Of a stretch of 64,000 nucleotides of DNA, positions 8,245 to 16,911 are shown one piece after another. A model generated the notes under the pieces. It did no database searches. It was given only the letters and a program-made list of their open reading frames with translations, and was not told the DNA's origin. The position numbers and the translations under genes are program-made. Positions within the stretch are counted from its first letter, which is position 1. Each line of letters starts with the position of its first letter. Source of the stretch: Chthonomonas sp. (lineage in GTDB: Bacteria; Armatimonadota; Fimbriimonadia; Fimbriimonadales; Fimbriimonadaceae); the NCBI GenBank assembly GCA_016788425.1, contig JAEURQ010000002.1, positions 496,001 to 560,000 on the forward strand. The letters run 5' to 3'.

Positions 8245-9708
8245 ATGAAGCAATTATTGAAGAATCTTGCAATCCTAGCGGTCCTCATGACCGCCGCGAT
8301 TGCCCCGGCTCAAAGTGGTGCGGCGGACGATCCCAAGGTTCAGATCGTCGAAGCGGCCAACAAGTACAAGGCCGGAGACTTAGCCGGGGCGATCGGCCAA
8401 CTCGAAGCTGCCCTCGACAAGTCGCCCGATAACGTGGAGCTTCTTTCCTGGCTTGGCTTCTTCTACATCAAGGACAACGCCAACGCCAAGGCCGTGGCCG
8501 TCCTCGAACGAGCCCAGAAGCTGCGTCCGGACGACCTTGAAGTCATGAACAATCTGGGCAACGCCTACCTCGCGGTTGGCAACTCGGAAGGCGCGCTCGA
8601 CCAGTACCGCATGGTGGTGGAAAAGAAGCCGGACCAAGCCGAAGCTTGGTACAACATCGGCGGCCTCAGCCTGCGAAAGAAGGATTACAAGGGTGCCATC
8701 GCTGCTTACAAAAAGGCCATGGAACTCCGACCCGAAGCGGCTGATCCCTTTACTGTGAACAACCTGGGCATCGCCTACGAAGGCAACAACCAGCTGATGG
8801 AAGCTGCCGACTGCTACCAAAAGGCAGTCGCCGGCCGACCGGAAGAAGTGCTGTTCAACCGTAACGCCGGGTTCGCTCTGCTCCGCCTGAAGAAGGAAGC
8901 CGAAGCCGTCCCCTACCTGGAAGTTGTCGCCAAGAGCGGTCAAGACATGGACGCCACGTTTGCTCTCGCTCAGATTTATCTGAAGCAAGGCAAGAAGGTG
9001 GACGCCCTCGAAATGTTTGAGGCGCTGGAAGCCACCAAAGGCAACCAAAGCGACTACTGGTACAACCTCGGCGTGCTTCGCTCGTCGAGCAACGACAGCA
9101 AGGGTGCCGAAGAAGCCTATCGCAAGGCCGTTTCGATGAACGCAAACGACAAGGATGCGATCAACAACCTGGGCATTATGCTCTTTAAGCAGGGCCGCTA
9201 CGAGGACGCATTGCCGTTCTTCCAACGCCTCTACAAGATGAGCCCGACGCCGTCGGCCACGCTGAACTACGCCGCGTGCTGCAGCCAAGTGGGCGACCTT
9301 AAGGGCGCCGTTGGACTGTGGAAGCAGTATCTGCAAAAGAACCCCGCTCGCAGCGATGTGCGCGTGGAAATGGCCAACGCCATGTGGCAAATGGGTGAGC
9401 GCGAAAACGCTCGCGCCCAGTACGCCTCGGTGCTGCAATCCGACCCCAAGAACGTGCAAGCGATGAACGGGCTCGGTCTGTACTACTACCAAGCCGATCG
9501 TCTGAAGGACGCCGAAACGATGTTCCGCCGTTCGATCAGTTCCAAGGCCGCCTACCTGCCGCCTTACAACAACCTGGCCGTGACCCTCGAACGCTTGAAC
9601 AAGCGCAAGGAAGCCATCGCCTTGTTGGAAAAGGCTCTTAAGATGAACCCCGATTACGCGGAAGCTCGACGCAACCTTGAGCGAATGCGTTCGGCCGCCG
9701 CTCAATAA
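8245..9708 (+). CDS. Secreted TPR-repeat protein
   Basis: The 487-residue product has a signal peptide (residues 1-26, ending in IAPAQS) and then roughly a dozen tetratricopeptide repeats, visible as recurring NLGIAYxxxxxxxxAxxxYxKAxxxxP units. TPR arrays scaffold protein-protein contacts; here the location is periplasm or outer face. TAGAGT (8233-8238) ends 6 nt before the ATG. Its TAA is followed immediately by the GTG of nadK, so the two are translationally coupled, though no functional link is evident. Confidence 0.85.
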   Translation: MKQLLKNLAILAVLMTAAIAPAQSGAADDPKVQIVEAANKYKAGDLAGAIGQLEAALDKSPDNVELLSWLGFFYIKDNANAKAVAVLERAQKLRPDDLEVMNNLGNAYLAVGNSEGALDQYRMVVEKKPDQAEAWYNIGGLSLRKKDYKGAIAAYKKAMELRPEAADPFTVNNLGIAYEGNNQLMEAADCYQKAVAGRPEEVLFNRNAGFALLRLKKEAEAVPYLEVVAKSGQDMDATFALAQIYLKQGKKVDALEMFEALEATKGNQSDYWYNLGVLRSSSNDSKGAEEAYRKAVSMNANDKDAINNLGIMLFKQGRYEDALPFFQRLYKMSPTPSATLNYAACCSQVGDLKGAVGLWKQYLQKNPARSDVRVEMANAMWQMGERENARAQYASVLQSDPKNVQAMNGLGLYYYQADRLKDAETMFRRSISSKAAYLPPYNNLAVTLERLNKRKEAIALLEKALKMNPDYAEARRNLERMRSAAAQ

Positions 9709-10578
9709 GTGCGCATTCACCTTTTGGTGAACGCTCGCCGACCCGACGCGGTCGAAGCAGCGGGACGAACAGTGGAGTTCCTTCGGGCTCGCCAAGTAGA
9801 ATTGGCGAGCGACACCGAAGGTGCTCCATTTTTGGATGTGCCAGCCTTTGGTCCGGAAGAGCTGGGCCGCGCCGACCTGATGATCGCTTTTGGTGGCGAC
9901 GGCACACTGCTGCGCGCAGCGCACTATTGTAGCCCGCACCCAACCCCGATTCTCGGCGTGTACTTTGGCCGGTTCGGGTTCGTCACGCAGTGCGACCCTA
10001 ACGAGGTCGGTGCCGCGCTCAGCAACTTTTTTGACGGGCAAGCCCGCCTCATCGAGCGCATGATGCTGAAGACGGACCTCATTCGCGACGGCCAAGTGAT
10101 CGCTACCCTGCACGCCCTCAACGAAGCTGTCGTGCAGCGCGCGGTGACCGCTCGTATGCTCTATTTCGAGGTCAAAGTGGATGGGCATCACTTGACGCGC
10201 TACCCCGCCGACGGGGTCATCGTCGCCACTCCGACCGGCTCCACCGCCTACAACCTTTCGGCGGGCGGCCCCATTTGCGACCCAGACTTAGAGGCGATGA
10301 TTCTCGCCGCGGCCAACCCGCACACGCTTTCGGCGCGGCCACTCGTGCTCCGCCCCAACTCGGTCGTCGAAATCCGCGTCGAGACGCGCGGGGACGTCGT
10401 GCTTTCTTGCGATGGCCAAGGCCGCCTCACCATGATTAGTGGCGACACCGTGCGCGTGCAACGCTCCCCGTTTGTCACCACACTTGTGAGCGTGGACGAC
10501 AGCGACTTCCTCGCCAAGCTCACCGAGAAGCTCCTGTGGAGCAAGCACGTGGACGAAGGAGCCAGCCTCGATGCTTGA
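9709..10578 (+). CDS. nadK: NAD kinase
   Basis: This 289-residue enzyme phosphorylates NAD to NADP. The GTG start abuts the stop of the TPR gene. Diagnostic motifs are GGDGTLLRAAH (about residues 65-75, diphosphate-binding), the NEAVVQR segment (about 139) and TPTGSTAYNLSAGGPI (about 175-190). Length is typical. The ABC ATPase gene downstream starts 8 nt inside its 3' end. Confidence 0.94.
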   Translation: MRIHLLVNARRPDAVEAAGRTVEFLRARQVELASDTEGAPFLDVPAFGPEELGRADLMIAFGGDGTLLRAAHYCSPHPTPILGVYFGRFGFVTQCDPNEVGAALSNFFDGQARLIERMMLKTDLIRDGQVIATLHALNEAVVQRAVTARMLYFEVKVDGHHLTRYPADGVIVATPTGSTAYNLSAGGPICDPDLEAMILAAANPHTLSARPLVLRPNSVVEIRVETRGDVVLSCDGQGRLTMISGDTVRVQRSPFVTTLVSVDDSDFLAKLTEKLLWSKHVDEGASLDA

Positions 10579-11302
10579 GGTCCGCGACGCGGTCGTCGAG
10601 TACAAAGGCGGATTCCGCGCCGTCAATGGCGTGAGTCTCAGCGTCAACGCCGGTGAAGTCGTGGCGCTGGTCGGCGAGTCCGGCTGCGGCAAAACCACGC
10701 TGGCCCGCGCGATTCTGGGCATGCAGCCGCTCACGAGCGGCGAGATTTGGCTGGATGGTGAACGCATCCGGCGCGAGGACCTCGCGCGCAAAGTGGGCAT
10801 GGTTTGGCAAGACCCCTATGCCAGCCTCGATCCCCGCTGGACGATCGGACGAAGCCTCGGCGAACCGGGCCGCATCCATGGCGACTCGGTGGATGTGCCG
10901 AACCTCATGGAACGGGTCGGGCTCGACCCAACCCTGCATGACCGTTTGCCGCGGCAGCTTAGCGGCGGTCAGCGACAACGCGTGGCCATCGGTCGAGCCT
11001 TGGCTCTGCATCCTGCGCTGGTGTTGCTCGACGAGCCCACCGCGGCGCTGGATCTTTCGATTCAGGCGCAGATTCTCAATCTCCTGCGCGACCTCCAGGA
11101 AGTCGAAAAGGCCGCCATGCTCTACATTTCGCATGACCTCGCGACCGTTCGCTACATCGCGCAGCGGGTGTGTGTGATGCGGCAAGGCATCATCGTGGAG
11201 GCCGGCCCCACCGAGTCCGTGTTCGCCAGTCCGCAGCACGAGTACACCAAGACGTTGCTTGCCGCCGCGCCCGATCTTGAGCGGTTTTTGGCGGTACCGT
11301 GA
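10571..11302 (+). CDS. Oligopeptide/dipeptide-type ABC transporter ATPase
   Basis: The 243-residue ATP-binding subunit has Walker A GESGCGKTT (about residue 36), the signature LSGGQRQRVAIGRAL and Walker B LVLLDEPTAALD. Sequence style is DppF/OppF-like, the family that powers peptide and nickel importers. It lacks partner permeases and the second ATPase usually present, so it may serve the distant binding protein at 2034 or act in a mixed complex. It overlaps nadK by 8 nt and the next permease gene by 4 nt. Confidence 0.85.
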   Translation: MLEVRDAVVEYKGGFRAVNGVSLSVNAGEVVALVGESGCGKTTLARAILGMQPLTSGEIWLDGERIRREDLARKVGMVWQDPYASLDPRWTIGRSLGEPGRIHGDSVDVPNLMERVGLDPTLHDRLPRQLSGGQRQRVAIGRALALHPALVLLDEPTAALDLSIQAQILNLLRDLQEVEKAAMLYISHDLATVRYIAQRVCVMRQGIIVEAGPTESVFASPQHEYTKTLLAAAPDLERFLAVP

Positions 11303-12156
11303 TGCGAGCGCACTTGCGAGAACTATGGCAATTCCGTGAATTGCTCCTCAGCATGATCGAGCGCGAAATCCGCATCCGCTACAAGAACAGCTTTTTCGGC
11401 TTTTTCTGGTCGCTGCTCAACCCGCTCATCACGATCGCCGTCATGACGGTGGTGTTCAAATACCTGCTCGGCAACCCGATGCCGAGCTTTAGCGCGTACA
11501 TTCTGGCGGGGTACCTGCCTTACATGTTCTTTCAACTGGCGATTATGGACTCCGCGCAGTCCGTCATTGGGGCGTTGCCAGTGGTGCGCAAAACCTATTT
11601 CCCGCGCGAGATTTTGCCGCTTGCGCCGATTCTGAGCAACTTCCTGCATTTCATCCTCGCGCTCGGGGTTTTCTTTGTGTTCCGACTGGTGGTGTGGGCG
11701 TTCAATCCCGGCGCGTTTCCGCTGACCATGAACCTGCTGTGGTTGCCGCTTCTGCTCGTCATCCAGCTAGCCCTTACGCTGGGCGTGGGGCTCATCGTGA
11801 GCGCGCTCAACACGTTTTACGAGGACGTCAAGTACATCGTCGGCGTGCTCCTCTACCTGCTGTTCTTCGTGTGCCCGATCATGTATTTCAGCGAGACGGT
11901 GGCGAACTCGCCCGTTGTTCGCGAGAACGGCTGGATTTACACCGCCTATCACGCGAACCCGATCGCGATGCTGTGCACGGCCTACCGCAAGATTCTTGTC
12001 CCGCCCAGCCGAGTGTGGGTGGACGGTCAATTCGTGGACCCACTACCCATGGATTGGGGCATGCTTGGCCTCACCGCCGGACTCAGTGTTGTGGTGCTCG
12101 TCGGCGGATACGCCCTCTTTAATCGCCTGAAGTCGCGCTTCGTGGAGCGTCCCTAA
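11299..12156 (+). CDS. ABC-2 type polysaccharide export permease (Wzm-like)
   Basis: The 285-residue product has a short amphipathic N-terminus (ELWQFRELLLSMIEREIRIRYK) and about six membrane helices typical of Wzm/KpsM/TagG permeases, which pass undecaprenyl-linked polysaccharide across the inner membrane. The FGFFWSLLNPLI segment is the family hallmark. It overlaps the upstream ATPase gene by 4 nt and the Wzt-like ATPase by 1 nt. The adjacent Wzt-like gene is the natural partner. Substrate could be O-antigen, capsule or teichoic-acid-like polymer. Confidence 0.88.
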   Translation: MMRAHLRELWQFRELLLSMIEREIRIRYKNSFFGFFWSLLNPLITIAVMTVVFKYLLGNPMPSFSAYILAGYLPYMFFQLAIMDSAQSVIGALPVVRKTYFPREILPLAPILSNFLHFILALGVFFVFRLVVWAFNPGAFPLTMNLLWLPLLLVIQLALTLGVGLIVSALNTFYEDVKYIVGVLLYLLFFVCPIMYFSETVANSPVVRENGWIYTAYHANPIAMLCTAYRKILVPPSRVWVDGQFVDPLPMDWGMLGLTAGLSVVVLVGGYALFNRLKSRFVERP

Positions 12157-12881
12157 TGGCCGACGCGCTGATCCAATTCGACCACGTCCGCAAGGAGTTC
12201 TTGCTGAGCCATAGCGGCGCGGCGAGCCTCAAAACCAGCCTATTGTGGTGGCGGAAGCGTTCACTCGAGCACTTTGTCGCGGTGGACGATGTCAGTTTTC
12301 AGGTGCGGCAAGGCGAATCGGTGGCCCTCGTTGGCCGCAATGGGGCGGGGAAGAGCACCGTCCTCAGCCTGGTCGCCCGGATCTACCAGCCGACGAGCGG
12401 CACCATCACAAGGCGCGGGAGAATGGCTCCGTTGCTTGAGCTCGGCGCCGGCTTCCACCCCGACCTCACCGGGCTTGAGAATCTGCTGTTCAACGGCGTA
12501 ATCATGGGCCTCACGCGCAAGCAGGTTCGCGAGAGAACTGAGGCCATCGTGGACTTCGCCGAGCTTCACTCGCATATTGATTCGCCGGTCCGCACCTATT
12601 CGGCGGGAATGATGGCGCGGCTCGGTTTTTCGCTTGCCGCTCACGTCGATGCCGATCTGCTGATCGTGGACGAAGTACTGGCCGTGGGCGACGCGAAGTT
12701 CGAGCAGAAGTGCTACGACCGCCTCGCCGAGTTTCGCCAAGCTGGCGGCACCATCTTCTTTGTCTCGCACAATCCCGATGCCGTGGAACGCGTGGCCGAT
12801 CGCTGCCTCTGGATGGAAAAAGGCAAGCTGCGCGCCGATGGCCCGGCGACCGAAATTTTGAGCGCGTATCGAAACGCGTAA
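12156..12881 (+). CDS. ABC-2 type polysaccharide export ATPase (Wzt/KpsT-like)
   Basis: This 241-residue ATPase carries Walker A GRNGAGKST, the tagatose-type LELGAGFHPDLTGLENLLFNG region characteristic of polysaccharide exporters, signature YSAGMMARLGF and Walker B LLIVDEVLAVGD. It pairs with the Wzm-like permease immediately upstream. It lacks the C-terminal O-antigen-recognition domain of full-length Wzt and so resembles KpsT/TagH core ATPases. It ends 20 nt before the carB-like gene. Confidence 0.9.
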   Translation: MADALIQFDHVRKEFLLSHSGAASLKTSLLWWRKRSLEHFVAVDDVSFQVRQGESVALVGRNGAGKSTVLSLVARIYQPTSGTITRRGRMAPLLELGAGFHPDLTGLENLLFNGVIMGLTRKQVRERTEAIVDFAELHSHIDSPVRTYSAGMMARLGFSLAAHVDADLLIVDEVLAVGDAKFEQKCYDRLAEFRQAGGTIFFVSHNPDAVERVADRCLWMEKGKLRADGPATEILSAYRNA

Positions 12882-12901
12882 CGTGCCAAAATAGTCGGAG
12901 C

Positions 12902-14542
12902 ATGCCAGACTCCATCCTCGTTCTCGGCTCGGGGCCGATCCGCATCGGTCAGGGGATTGAGTTTGATTATTCCTGCGTTCACTGCGTGTGGGCGCTCAAC
13001 GAAATGGGCTACCGAGCCCAGATCATCAACAACAATCCCGAGACGGTTTCCACCGATTTTGATACCGGCGACGGCCTGTTTTTTGAGCCCGTGACGCTCG
13101 ATGATGTAGTCGCCGTGGTGCGCGCCACCGGCGCGCGCGGAGTGGTTTGCCAGTTCGGAGGCCAGACCGCCATCAACCTCGCGGAGCACCTGGACGCCGC
13201 CGGCGTGAGCGTGCTGGGAACGCAGCCTCGCGCCATCGCTCTCGCCGAAGATCGTGACCAGTTCGACGCGTTGCTCAACGAACTCGGCATTCGCAAGCCG
13301 CGTGGCAAAGCCGTGACGAGCGTCGCCGACGCCCAGCGCGTTGTTGCCGAAGTCGGCTATCCCGTGCTTGTCAGGCCCAGCTTTGTGCTCGGCGGTCGGG
13401 CCATGGAAATCTGCTTCGACGACGATCAGCTGGCTCACTTTTTTGCCGAAGCCGCTGACGCCAACCCTGGCCAGCCGGTGCTGGTGGACGAATACATTTT
13501 GGGTCAGGAAGCCGAAGTTGACGTGATTTCCGACGGCAGCGACACCCTTGTGCCGGGCGTGATGGAACACATTGAACGCGCCGGCGTGCACAGCGGCGAC
13601 TCGATGGCGGTGTATCCGCCGGTGACGTTGAGCGGCGAAGTGCAAGTCGAGATGGTGCGCGCCGCGTGCCAGATCGCGCGTCGCCTTGACGTGCGTGGCC
13701 TGATGAACATCCAGTTCGTGATTCGCGACAACCAGGCGTACGTGCTCGAAGTCAACCCGCGCGCCAGCCGCACGGTGCCTTACTTGAGCAAGGTCACCGG
13801 AATTCCGATGGTGCAGTTGGCGACGCAGTGCATGATGGGCAAGACCCTAAAGGAACTTGGTTTCGTGAGCGGCCTCTGGCAGGTCGCCGCGGGTGGACGA
13901 CCCGGCTGGGTGATGCCGGTGGGCGACATGAACGCCGATGCCCTCGAAGCCACCGCCCCGTTCTACGCCGTGAAGGCACCCGTGTTTAGCTTCCAAAAAC
14001 TCAGCAAGGTCGAGCCGAGCCTCGGCCCGGAAATGAAGTCCACCGGCGAGATTATGGGCCTGGACTTCACGTTCGAGGCCGCGCTCTACAAGGCGCTCAT
14101 CGCCAGCCATGTCACGTTCAAAAGTAGCGGTTATGTCGTGCTTACGCTCGATGATCGCGACAAGATGTTCGCCGTCGAGATTGCCGAGCAGCTAAGAAAA
14201 TTCGGCATTCCCATCGCCGCCACCGCCGGAACGCACGCCGTGTTACAACAAGCCGGAATCGAAGCTCGGCTGGTCAACAAGATGCTGGACGGCGGCGAAA
14301 ATCTCGTGGACCTGATCCGGGCTGGGCAAGTCCGCCTAATGATCAACACGCCCACCCATGGCAAGCAGAGCACCATCGAGGCAAAACTCATTCGCCGCAC
14401 CTGCATCGAAACCGGAATCGCGTGCCTGACGAGCGTTGACACGGCCCGGGCACTGGCCAAAGCGTTACCCCTGTACGAGAATCCCGAGCTCTCTTCGTGC
14501 TTGCCCTACAACGCCTACCTTGCCGGACGCGTCCTGAACTAG
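12902..14542 (+). CDS. carB: Carbamoyl-phosphate synthase large subunit, C-terminal half only
   Basis: The 546-residue protein begins with ILVLGSGPIRIGQGIEFDY, which matches the start of the second half (about residue 554 onward) of 1073-residue E. coli CarB. It holds the carbamoyl-phosphate ATP-grasp domain (EDRDQFDALL, RPSFVLGGRAME, MEHIERAGVHSGDS, EVNPRASRT) and the allosteric MGS-like domain (from about residue 420). The carboxy-phosphate half is absent: the sequence upstream is an intact transporter gene. An insertion of about 25 residues (SGLWQVAAGG...) lies before the YAVKAPV segment. AATAGT ends 6 nt before the ATG. A separate N-terminal-half gene elsewhere is expected. Confidence 0.9.
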   Translation: MPDSILVLGSGPIRIGQGIEFDYSCVHCVWALNEMGYRAQIINNNPETVSTDFDTGDGLFFEPVTLDDVVAVVRATGARGVVCQFGGQTAINLAEHLDAAGVSVLGTQPRAIALAEDRDQFDALLNELGIRKPRGKAVTSVADAQRVVAEVGYPVLVRPSFVLGGRAMEICFDDDQLAHFFAEAADANPGQPVLVDEYILGQEAEVDVISDGSDTLVPGVMEHIERAGVHSGDSMAVYPPVTLSGEVQVEMVRAACQIARRLDVRGLMNIQFVIRDNQAYVLEVNPRASRTVPYLSKVTGIPMVQLATQCMMGKTLKELGFVSGLWQVAAGGRPGWVMPVGDMNADALEATAPFYAVKAPVFSFQKLSKVEPSLGPEMKSTGEIMGLDFTFEAALYKALIASHVTFKSSGYVVLTLDDRDKMFAVEIAEQLRKFGIPIAATAGTHAVLQQAGIEARLVNKMLDGGENLVDLIRAGQVRLMINTPTHGKQSTIEAKLIRRTCIETGIACLTSVDTARALAKALPLYENPELSSCLPYNAYLAGRVLN

Positions 14543-14555
14543 GTACCTTTCTGCC

Positions 14556-15041
14556 ATGCCGGATGAGTTTGACGATCAGCTAAACCAGCCGCCTGCGTTC
14601 TTTCCGTACGAAGAGGACGAGGAGGAACAGGTTGAATCTGAGCCGGTAGAAGTGACTGTCGAGGGTCTTTACGTCGCCGAAACCAATGGCTCGGTGCAGC
14701 GGTTTGTCATGCTCGCCGACGAGTCCGGTCGCCGGGTGCCGATCATCATCGGCTTGTTTGAAGCGACCGCTATCAGCATGGCGTTCGAGGGCGAAAAGTC
14801 CGACCGCCCGATGACCCACGACCTTATGCGCACGCTGCTGCATCGCCTGGGCGGAAGCCTGGTGCGCGTCCTCATCGACGACATTTGGACGAACACCTAC
14901 TACGCGAAGCTGTTCATCGAAGACCGCAGCGGCCAGTACGAAGTGGATTGCCGGCCATCCGATGCGATTGCGTTGGCGTTGCGCGTGGGTTGCCCGATCT
15001 GGGTGAAGGCGCAAGTGTTTGACAAAACGGCCGACGGCTAA
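14556..15041 (+). CDS. Bifunctional nuclease family protein (DUF151)
   Basis: This 161-residue protein has an acidic N-terminus (residues 1-30) and then the DUF151 fold: VTVEGLYV, VPIIIGLFEATAISMA, RPMTHDLMRTLLHRLGG and SGQYEVDCRPSDAIALALRVGCPIWV, all family hallmarks. Plant and mycobacterial relatives have been reported to degrade DNA and RNA, but the bacterial role is unclear. TACCTT ends 6 nt before the ATG, 13 nt after carB. Confidence 0.88.
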   Translation: MPDEFDDQLNQPPAFFPYEEDEEEQVESEPVEVTVEGLYVAETNGSVQRFVMLADESGRRVPIIIGLFEATAISMAFEGEKSDRPMTHDLMRTLLHRLGGSLVRVLIDDIWTNTYYAKLFIEDRSGQYEVDCRPSDAIALALRVGCPIWVKAQVFDKTADG

Positions 15042-15050
15042 AAAAATAGA

Positions 15051-15075
15051 GGCGGATTGAGTAAACCAACCCGCC
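15051..15075 (+). terminator. Hairpin after the DUF151 gene, possible terminator
   Basis: GGCGG at 15051-15055 pairs with CCGCC at 15071-15075, extended by TTG/CAA across one mismatch. It lies 10 nt after the stop codon. No T-run follows, so intrinsic termination is doubtful. Confidence 0.3.
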
Positions 15076-15234
15076 TTGCAATTCGGAAGGCAATTTGCCT
15101 CACCAGAACGTGCTTTGCTCTGCTTCTAATTGTCCGGAAAGGGCCAGTTTGTGACAACCTTTTCACAAGATTTACAAAATTGTGTGGTTTTTTCGTCAAA
15201 AGAGTAGAGGAATGAACCGAAAACTCTGGGGAGG

Positions 15235-15915
15235 ATGGATCTAAAGAGCGCCATGTATCCTGGCGAACACCCCGTTTTGCTATGGCTGAAGGAGCAAGGA
15301 CCGAAGGTTCTTGCCGCCGCCGCTTTAATCGGCATGGGCTGGATGATCAGCTCGATCGCGCACCCAAGCGACGCCAAAAACCCGGGGTTCAGCAAGCAAC
15401 AGGCGCTGGATGTCGAATCCGCCAAGAGCGTGATGCGCGACCAGGATTCGCCGCCCGAAAGCAGGTTGCAAGCGGCCAAGAATTTGCTGCCCTACGCGGA
15501 CAAAATTGAAGGAGCGGTGGTGTTTGAGATTCTGCTGGCCGAGCCAGAAGAAGAAGTGGCGATGGCCATTGCCGAACTCACGCGCAAGTTTCCAGAGCAC
15601 CCGGACCTGGTGAAGGCGTACATTCGTCGCACCAAGCCGCGCGGTCAAGTGCGTCGCCGATTCTGCCAACTGTTTATGGGTACGAATCGCCCAGAGTTCC
15701 TCGACATGCTTCGCAAGTTCACTTACGATCCCAATTCGGACACGCGCATTGCTGCCTACTCCGCGCTTGGATCGTCGCCTTCGCCGCGAGCCGGACGCAT
15801 CCTCATGCTGCGCATGCCGTACGAAGAGCAGAAGGGCACCCGCCAAGCGTTGCTCAACGCGCTTGCCAAGCACAAAACCAAGCAAGACGCCAACAAGGTG
15901 ATCTGGGGCAGCTAG
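15235..15915 (+). CDS. Membrane-anchored helical-repeat (HEAT-like) protein
   Basis: A 226-residue product with one N-terminal membrane helix (about residues 25-44, VLAAAALIGMGWMISSIA) and then paired helices in HEAT-like periodicity (AAKNLLPYAD, AIAELTRKFPEHPDLVKAYI, DTRIAAYSALGSS). Such folds bind partner proteins; no enzyme motif is seen. GGGGAGG abuts the ATG at 15235, and the next in-frame ATG is 15253, so the exact start is open. It ends by a 4-nt overlap with the convergent deoC gene. Confidence 0.65.
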   Translation: MDLKSAMYPGEHPVLLWLKEQGPKVLAAAALIGMGWMISSIAHPSDAKNPGFSKQQALDVESAKSVMRDQDSPPESRLQAAKNLLPYADKIEGAVVFEILLAEPEEEVAMAIAELTRKFPEHPDLVKAYIRRTKPRGQVRRRFCQLFMGTNRPEFLDMLRKFTYDPNSDTRIAAYSALGSSPSPRAGRILMLRMPYEEQKGTRQALLNALAKHKTKQDANKVIWGS

Positions 15916-16883
15916 GCCATCGGGTGGCGATTGTACGCCGAATACTGGCCCGTCAAGTAGTGCTCTAACTGCCGCTCGATATCACTGAGTAGCGTCGAAG
16001 CGCCGATGCGGAAGAGGTCGGGCTGTTGCCATCGTGGCCCCAACTCCTCGCGCATGAGCGTGAGAAAGTCCAGCGACTGCTTCGCCGTGCGGATTCCGCC
16101 GGCCGGTTTGAAGCCCACCTTAAAGCCCGTCCGATCCTCGTAGTCGCGGATCATTCGGCACATCACGAGGCCAAAGGGAATGGTCGCGTTGACCGACTCC
16201 TTGCCGGTCGAGGTCTTGATAAAGTCCGCCCCGGCCATCATGCACACCAGGCTCGCGCGCGCGACATTCGAGAGCGTGCCGAGCTCACCCGTGGCCAAAA
16301 TCGCCTTCACGTGGGCTTCGCCGCATGCCTCGCGGAACTGCTGCATCTCGTCGTAAAGGGCTTGCCAATCTTGGTTGAGCACGTGCGCCCGGGTGATGAC
16401 GATGTCAATTTCCGACGCGCCAGATTGGACGCTCGCCTTGATTTCGTGAATGCGCTCGCGGAACGGCGACAACCCCGCCGGAAAGCCGGTGCTCACTGCG
16501 GCGACGGGGATGCCGCTGCCGGCCAGATTCTTCACGCAAGCCTCCACGTAGTTGTGATACACGCACACGGCGCCGGTGCGAATCGGCCCGACCCCGAGCG
16601 CGTCGAGCAAGTCTTGCCGCACGGGTTGCTTGGCCTTGGCGCACAGGCGGTGGACATTGCTTTCGGTGTCGTCGCCGCTCAGGGTGGTTAGGTCAATGCA
16701 CTCAACCGCCCGCAAGAGCCAAGCCGCTTGCCATGCCTTCTTAACCGTTCGGCGACCGCCCAAGGTAGCGGCGCGGCGCTCCACGGCACTGCGATTAATG
16801 ACCGTTTCTTCCACCCAACTTTGGTCAAGTGGCATGCCCGCGTTCCGCGTGACAGGGGCAACATGCGACCGGGTGTGAATCAT
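15912..16883 (-). CDS. deoC: Deoxyribose-phosphate aldolase
   Basis: The 323-residue class I aldolase splits 2-deoxyribose 5-phosphate into acetaldehyde and glyceraldehyde 3-phosphate in deoxynucleoside breakdown. ADFIKTSTGK carries the Schiff-base lysine, and VGFKPAGGIRT the second active-site lysine. The ~60-residue N-terminal extension relative to E. coli (259 aa) marks the long DeoC subtype. TAAACT (16890-16895) ends 6 nt before its ATG. Its stop codon overlaps the stop of the convergent helical-repeat gene. Confidence 0.92.
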   Translation of the reverse strand: MIHTRSHVAPVTRNAGMPLDQSWVEETVINRSAVERRAATLGGRRTVKKAWQAAWLLRAVECIDLTTLSGDDTESNVHRLCAKAKQPVRQDLLDALGVGPIRTGAVCVYHNYVEACVKNLAGSGIPVAAVSTGFPAGLSPFRERIHEIKASVQSGASEIDIVITRAHVLNQDWQALYDEMQQFREACGEAHVKAILATGELGTLSNVARASLVCMMAGADFIKTSTGKESVNATIPFGLVMCRMIRDYEDRTGFKVGFKPAGGIRTAKQSLDFLTLMREELGPRWQQPDLFRIGASTLLSDIERQLEHYLTGQYSAYNRHPMA

Positions 16884-16889
16884 AACCGT

Positions 16890-16904
16890 AGTTTACGCTA
16901 AGAT
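16890..16904. promoter_or_regulatory. Back-to-back -10 boxes of deoC and the cytochrome-dehydrogenase gene
   Basis: TAAACT on the minus strand (16895-16890) serves deoC, and TAAGAT on the plus strand (16899-16904) serves the divergent gene. Only 3 bp separate the two boxes, and each ends 6-7 nt before its start codon. The two promoters would exclude each other sterically. Confidence 0.5.
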
Positions 16905-16911
16905 GCGAAGC

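Noticed and set aside
15211-15243. A 10-codon leader frame (MNRKLWGGWI) overlapping the helical-repeat gene start
   Set aside because: It is very short and there is no attenuator hairpin pair. Two tryptophans are not enough to call a leader peptide.
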